Source of the DNA: Daldinia sp. FL1419
Taxonomy: Eukaryota; Ascomycota; Sordariomycetes; Xylariales; Hypoxylaceae
Direction: 5' to 3'
Assembly: GCA_025201765.1 (NCBI GenBank)
Contig: MU623377.1
Span: 215,506 to 279,505 of the forward strand
DNA: 64,000 nt
This document shows positions 60,284-64,000 of the stretch, piece by piece. The number at the start of each line of letters is the position of its first letter. Position 1 is the first letter of the stretch. The notes below the pieces were generated by a model that had not been told where the DNA came from, did no database searches, and saw only the letters and a program-made list of their open reading frames with translations. Position numbers and translations under genes: made by a program.

Positions 60284-62367
60284 TAAAACGATTCGGAAGG
60301 GACACATTGCTTGATTTCTCTGCTTGCACTTGCCGGACCGTTTCATAAGTAGACAGATGATCTCGCACGAGGCCAGAAGGCGGTCATTGCCTATTATTAA
60401 ACCCGCCAAGAGTGTGCTCGTTAAAGGTGACTTGGGTAGTCGTACGTCTTGGATATAGAGCCCAAGAGTGTTTCGCGCCTTCGTTTCGACGTACCTGCAC
60501 CTGTCTTCTCTATTCTCGAAACAGGTAGTTAGTAAGTAAAGACTTTGCTAACCTAGTTTCCTAAGATTTTGCATCGTAAACTTCAATATTCTACCCAATA
60601 TTCTACCTAGGTTGAAGTATACGGTAGGTAGTTGGTTTTAGCAATGTGCGGTATTAGAGGAAGTCAGGCTCTGCACACCTGTAACCTAGGTAGACTATAA
60701 GCTAACTTATACGTATCTACCTACGTGGACAAATTAGTACATATACAATAACTAGAAAATAGTAGAAAGTAAAAACCCATAACTCGGGTGCGTATAAGCA
60801 GTAAGGGTACGTAATCTAAGCAATCTAAGTGCAAATATAAAACATTTTCAAAGATAAGAGTCGGCGCGCCGGCATCTTATATATTAAAGTTTTGCGCGTA
60901 CTTGGGGGGTTAGTCGACGACTTATCTCGCAACGCAGACAGCTAAGGTTAGATTGTTTCACATACACATTTACGGATAAGCAGCAAAAACAAGAGTGTCG
61001 TTTTTTTTTTGTAGTCGCGCAGCTGCGCTAATATCAACTTCGTACGTAAGCGAATATGATTTGAGACGTTGTATATTTTCAACAACTACGAGGCTAAGGG
61101 ATGCTTTGGTAAGGGCCACTTTGCAATTAGGTATTCTTAACGCTGGGCCATTCGTTCGGAGTCATTCGGAACCCAAGCATGTTAGTCAAGACCTTAACAT
61201 CGTCTTGATACGTACTTACACAAAGGACCTATGGGATAACCAACGTATTCTCGTCAACCTCCTGGTAATTACACTTTTAAAATCAGGGTTTGTAAAATAT
61301 CCCCAACTTCTATGTAAAACCTCTTGTCGAGAAGACTTGGGTCAAGGCTGCTACTTAGCTTAGGCAGCCAAGGGCCTAACCTAGGAGCATTCGTCATCTT
61401 TATGGCATTAACATCGAAGCCGGCGAGCTGATCGGAAATCTAGGCAAGCTAACGTCTGAGAGAAAATGGTGGACGCTAGCTTCGTTTCCAAGAACTTTCT
61501 AGCATCTGCCTGCAGTGCTTGTATGATATCGTCGATTACACAGTAGGTGAGGGGCACCGAACATAATATTCATATAACTATTCGACTTATAGGTGTGTTT
61601 CGAGGTATAAGCGTTATGAGAATAAACGATAATAGGTAGGTAAGTAATGCTCGATTTATACCCATATCTCGCGATCGAGTGTCTGTTGCATATATAAATT
61701 GGTAGGAACAATAAACAGATATGAATTAATTATTCGTCGCACACGTTTTGTTCACTTAGTAGATACAATCTATATAAGGCTGAATCCTGAAGGTATGATA
61801 TTTATTATTCTCCGTGCCATGTCATGTCATTGGTAGCCGTTGTCCCGGGATCATCTATCGACGTGCGCTGCGTACGCTAGACGCCTTAATATAGGTGGAT
61901 GGCCACTTTTGCGTTGTATCACATGGGCGATCAAACGTCTTATAGGACCAGGCGCCACGAGAGAATATGATAGGTGGGAGGCTTCAGCTAATTGATCTTT
62001 TGTATAAGCCAAGAGATATATGACACGATGTGCAAATTGGATGTGTGCGTCTTTGGCCTTGATTCATCGGACTTGTGTTTATGGGACCTGAGGACTCGAG
62101 GACTTGGCGATGGCGTCTGGGTTGTCTTGTGATCTCTTAGTTGGCTCTTAGCGCTCCATGTGAATTGACAAGTAGCCAAGCTGGAGACGTTCTGGCGGTG
62201 TATTTACCTACTTTTGTAACCCATATATATATATAGTTATATATTGTGATGTACGTTGTTATTTATACCTTCCAGGTATAGGTATTGAATGATAACTTTG
62301 TTAAGTTGAATGTTGAATAGAGAGAGTATCGTTATCTAGGTACCTATTCACACAGGTAAGTTGAGCA

Positions 62368-62381
62368 TACCTAGGTACCTA
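62368..62381. repeat. 14-bp intergenic word TACCTAGGTACCTA (one of five copies)
   Basis: Exact copies lie at 5597-5610, 43204-43217 and 62368-62381, and the reverse complement at 58300-58313 and 58612-58625. All lie outside accepted coding exons. Confidence 0.85.
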
Positions 62382-63017
62382 TCTACTTAGGTTAGGTTAA
62401 TATGATATGTTCCCCGCATCTTCAGCTGCCATCTGGAGTTTCTTCGTCTCCCCTAAACCCTGCTGTGCTAGCGTCATCTCCCCCGCTATCAATTGGTGAG
62501 CTCTACCGTCACAAGCTCTGTAGTCCGAATAACTAAGGGCTATCTTAGGCTATCTTGGCCTACCTATGTATCTGCACGCTAGACAGCTAGGTACATACGC
62601 TACCTATGTATTGTACGTACTTACAGTAAACAATGGCTACAGGGAACTAGACCGTTGCAAGGATTGGGCATCTTGCCAAGGGTCCTTCCCTTGTCGAATC
62701 CCTTGTAAAAAGACCTTGATGATCACCTCATCCTAATCTATCATCTTAATCTCTTCGTCCTTCCCGACCTTTCTTTTCTTTTTTTTAAAAATTTTTTTTT
62801 TTTTTTTTCCTGAGTCGATTCTATCTTCGAGATTCGATATCACCATACACTGTTCAATTCCAATTGATTGTTACTTTTGGTTTCCCCGTGGGAATTGTTT
62901 GCTTGTATTGCTCGTCACCTTTACCGCTCGCTGCTTCGGCAGCTTGCTGATCTTACCGATTTCGATCCCGCATTTCAGTCGCGCGCGGGTTGAACCACCA
63001 ATTATCGCGAGCGGGTC

Positions 63018-63930
63018 ATGGCTTCTATAACCGCAACCGTGACAACGACTTTGCTGTCGACCGTCACGACTACTGCCGCTGCCGCTGCCACCACTACGGC
63101 CGGCCCTCCTCCTCAAGGCGGCATCCTGGAAGGCGTCTTACCGAATACCTATATCGCTTCGAATCCCATTCAGCTGTTTATCATCCAAGCTGGTATCATC
63201 ATTATACTATGCCGCCTTCTTCACTATCCGCTATCCTTTTTTGGACAGCCTCGTGTTATCGCCGAAGTTATCGGTGGGATTCTTCTCGGCCCCTCCGTTC
63301 TGGCTCGCATTCCCGGCTTCAAGAGTGCCATCTTCCCTGCTGATTCTATGCCGGTTTTGAACAATGCCGCGAATCTTGGCCTTATCTTGTTTCTATTTCT
63401 CATCGGTCTTGAGGTCGATATTCGCTTGTTCACCTCGAACTGGCGTGTTGCTTTGAGTGTCGGTCTGGCCGGCATGCTCTTACCTTTTGGCCTGGGCTGC
63501 GCCATCGCTTGGGGTCTATATAACCAGTTCCACAATGATGGCAACACCGTGGATATCAATTTTGGTGTCTACGCCCTATTCATTGGTACTGCTTTGGCTA
63601 TCACTGCTTTCCCGGTTCTGTGCCGCATCTTATCAGAACTTAACATGCTTGGTACCCCCGTGGGTGTCACAGTCCTCGCCGCTGGTGTTGGGAATGATGT
63701 TGTCGGCTGGATTTTGCTTGCGCTTTGTGTTGCGTTGGTTAACAATGGTTCCGGCATAACTGCTCTTTGGGTCCTTCTCGTTGCTGTTGGTTGGGTTTTA
63801 TTCTTGGTCTTTGCTATCAAGCCGGTTTTCCACTGGGCCTTGAGGAAAACGGGTAGCATCCAGAATGGTCCGACACAAGGCATGATAGCCGCTACTGTTT
63901 TGCTAGTACTAACCTCGTCCTGGTTCACCA
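63018..63930 (+). CDS. CPA2-type cation/H+ antiporter (Kha1-like), first exon, truncated by edge
   Basis: This is a membrane antiporter exchanging K+ or Na+ for protons. The first exon runs from ATG 63018 to 63930, where a GTAAGTAG donor follows a split codon; the rest is missing. The 304 visible residues begin with a Thr/Ala-rich lumenal or external tail and then show successive hydrophobic helices. Family motifs: QAGIIIILCRLLHYPLSFFG, GQPRVIAEVIGGILLGPSVL, LILFLFLIGLEVD (typical CPA2 'GLE' signature), FIGTALAITAFPVLCRIL and GVTVLAAGVGNDVVGWILLA (conserved Asp region). These match fungal K+/H+ antiporters of the Kha1 type, which act in internal membranes. The frame is intact up to the donor. 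Confidence 0.92.
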
Positions 63931-63947
63931 GTAAGTAGTTTTCTCGG

Positions 63948-63948
<1 letters not shown>

Positions 63949-64000
<52 letters not shown>
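63949..64000 (+). repeat. 52-base poly-G run at the window edge
   Basis: The last 52 bases are all G, starting 18 bases into the antiporter's first intron. No other G run in the window comes near this length, so it looks like a sequencing or assembly artefact at a contig end. Confidence 0.85.

Larger units (their letters stand above)
59756..63017. other. divergent intergenic region without supported genes
   Basis: This 3.3 kb lies between the cysteine-module gene (minus) and the antiporter gene (plus). It contains a trinucleotide run at 60254-60283, repeated TAGGTA/TACCTA words at 60600-60730 and 62330-62400 including the exact 14-mer at 62368-62381, a TA run near 62223-62234, and poly-T at 62770-62810. 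A 122-codon frame at 60995-61363 has no recognisable features. Confidence 0.5.

Noticed and set aside
60995..61363. 122-codon plus-strand frame
   Set aside because: Starts in a poly-T-derived Phe run and shows no recognisable domain; no supporting neighbouring exons.

Overview
This window comes from the nuclear genome of a filamentous ascomycete (Pezizomycotina, most likely Sordariomycetes). Coding sequence is broken by many short introns of about 49-290 bp with GT..AG borders, often GTAAGT donors and CTAAC/CTAAT-like branch sites. Genes lie singly on both strands with no operons. The gene content is typical of moulds: a phytochrome hybrid histidine kinase, an HP1 protein, a copper-fist regulator, an Rgt1-like Zn2Cys6 factor, and a Neurospora-type carboxymuconate cyclase. 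Exon joins were worked out by hand and checked for phase and summed length; every complete spliced CDS below sums to a multiple of three.

Layout. 1-2.1 kb: aldo/keto reductase with an unidentified N-terminal region and no visible start codon. 2.7-4.7 kb: C2HC zinc-finger/coiled-coil protein (minus). 6.2-7.4 kb: HP1, with chromo and chromoshadow domains (plus). 8.9 kb: 52-residue single-span membrane protein. 10.7-15.2 kb: fungal phytochrome (minus). 16.8-18.5 kb: an acidic hypothetical protein and a small SET-domain protein (plus). 18.8-21.1 kb: ten-exon MFS permease (minus). 22.6-23.4 kb: HIT-like protein. 24.1-25.3 kb: ketopantoate reductase (minus). 25.3-38.9 kb: a 13.5 kb stretch with no supportable gene. 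38.9-40.5 kb: copper-fist transcription factor, followed by a second gene-free stretch to 44.9 kb. 44.9-47.5 kb: Rgt1-like regulator (minus). 48.7-50.2 kb: 2OG-Fe(II) oxygenase (minus). 50.8-53.1 kb: CNNM/Mam3-type DUF21-CBS protein (minus). 54.0-57.9 kb: divergent pair of aromatic-catabolism genes, carboxymuconate cyclase (minus) and intradiol dioxygenase (plus). 58.6-59.8 kb: secreted protein made of six-cysteine modules, with an in-frame TAG before its last module. 63.0 kb to the edge: first exon of a CPA2-type cation/H+ antiporter, cut off by a 52-base poly-G run.

The genes are mostly unrelated housekeeping, regulatory and metabolic functions. The one functional pairing is the divergent aromatic ring-cleavage pair. 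HP1 and the SET protein are chromatin-type proteins but are not adjacent. The most unusual items are the modular cysteine protein with its internal stop, the aldo/keto reductase fusion with six phase-0 introns, an 18-nt micro-exon in the permease, a 14-bp intergenic word present in five exact copies, and the large gene-free regions around the copper-fist gene.
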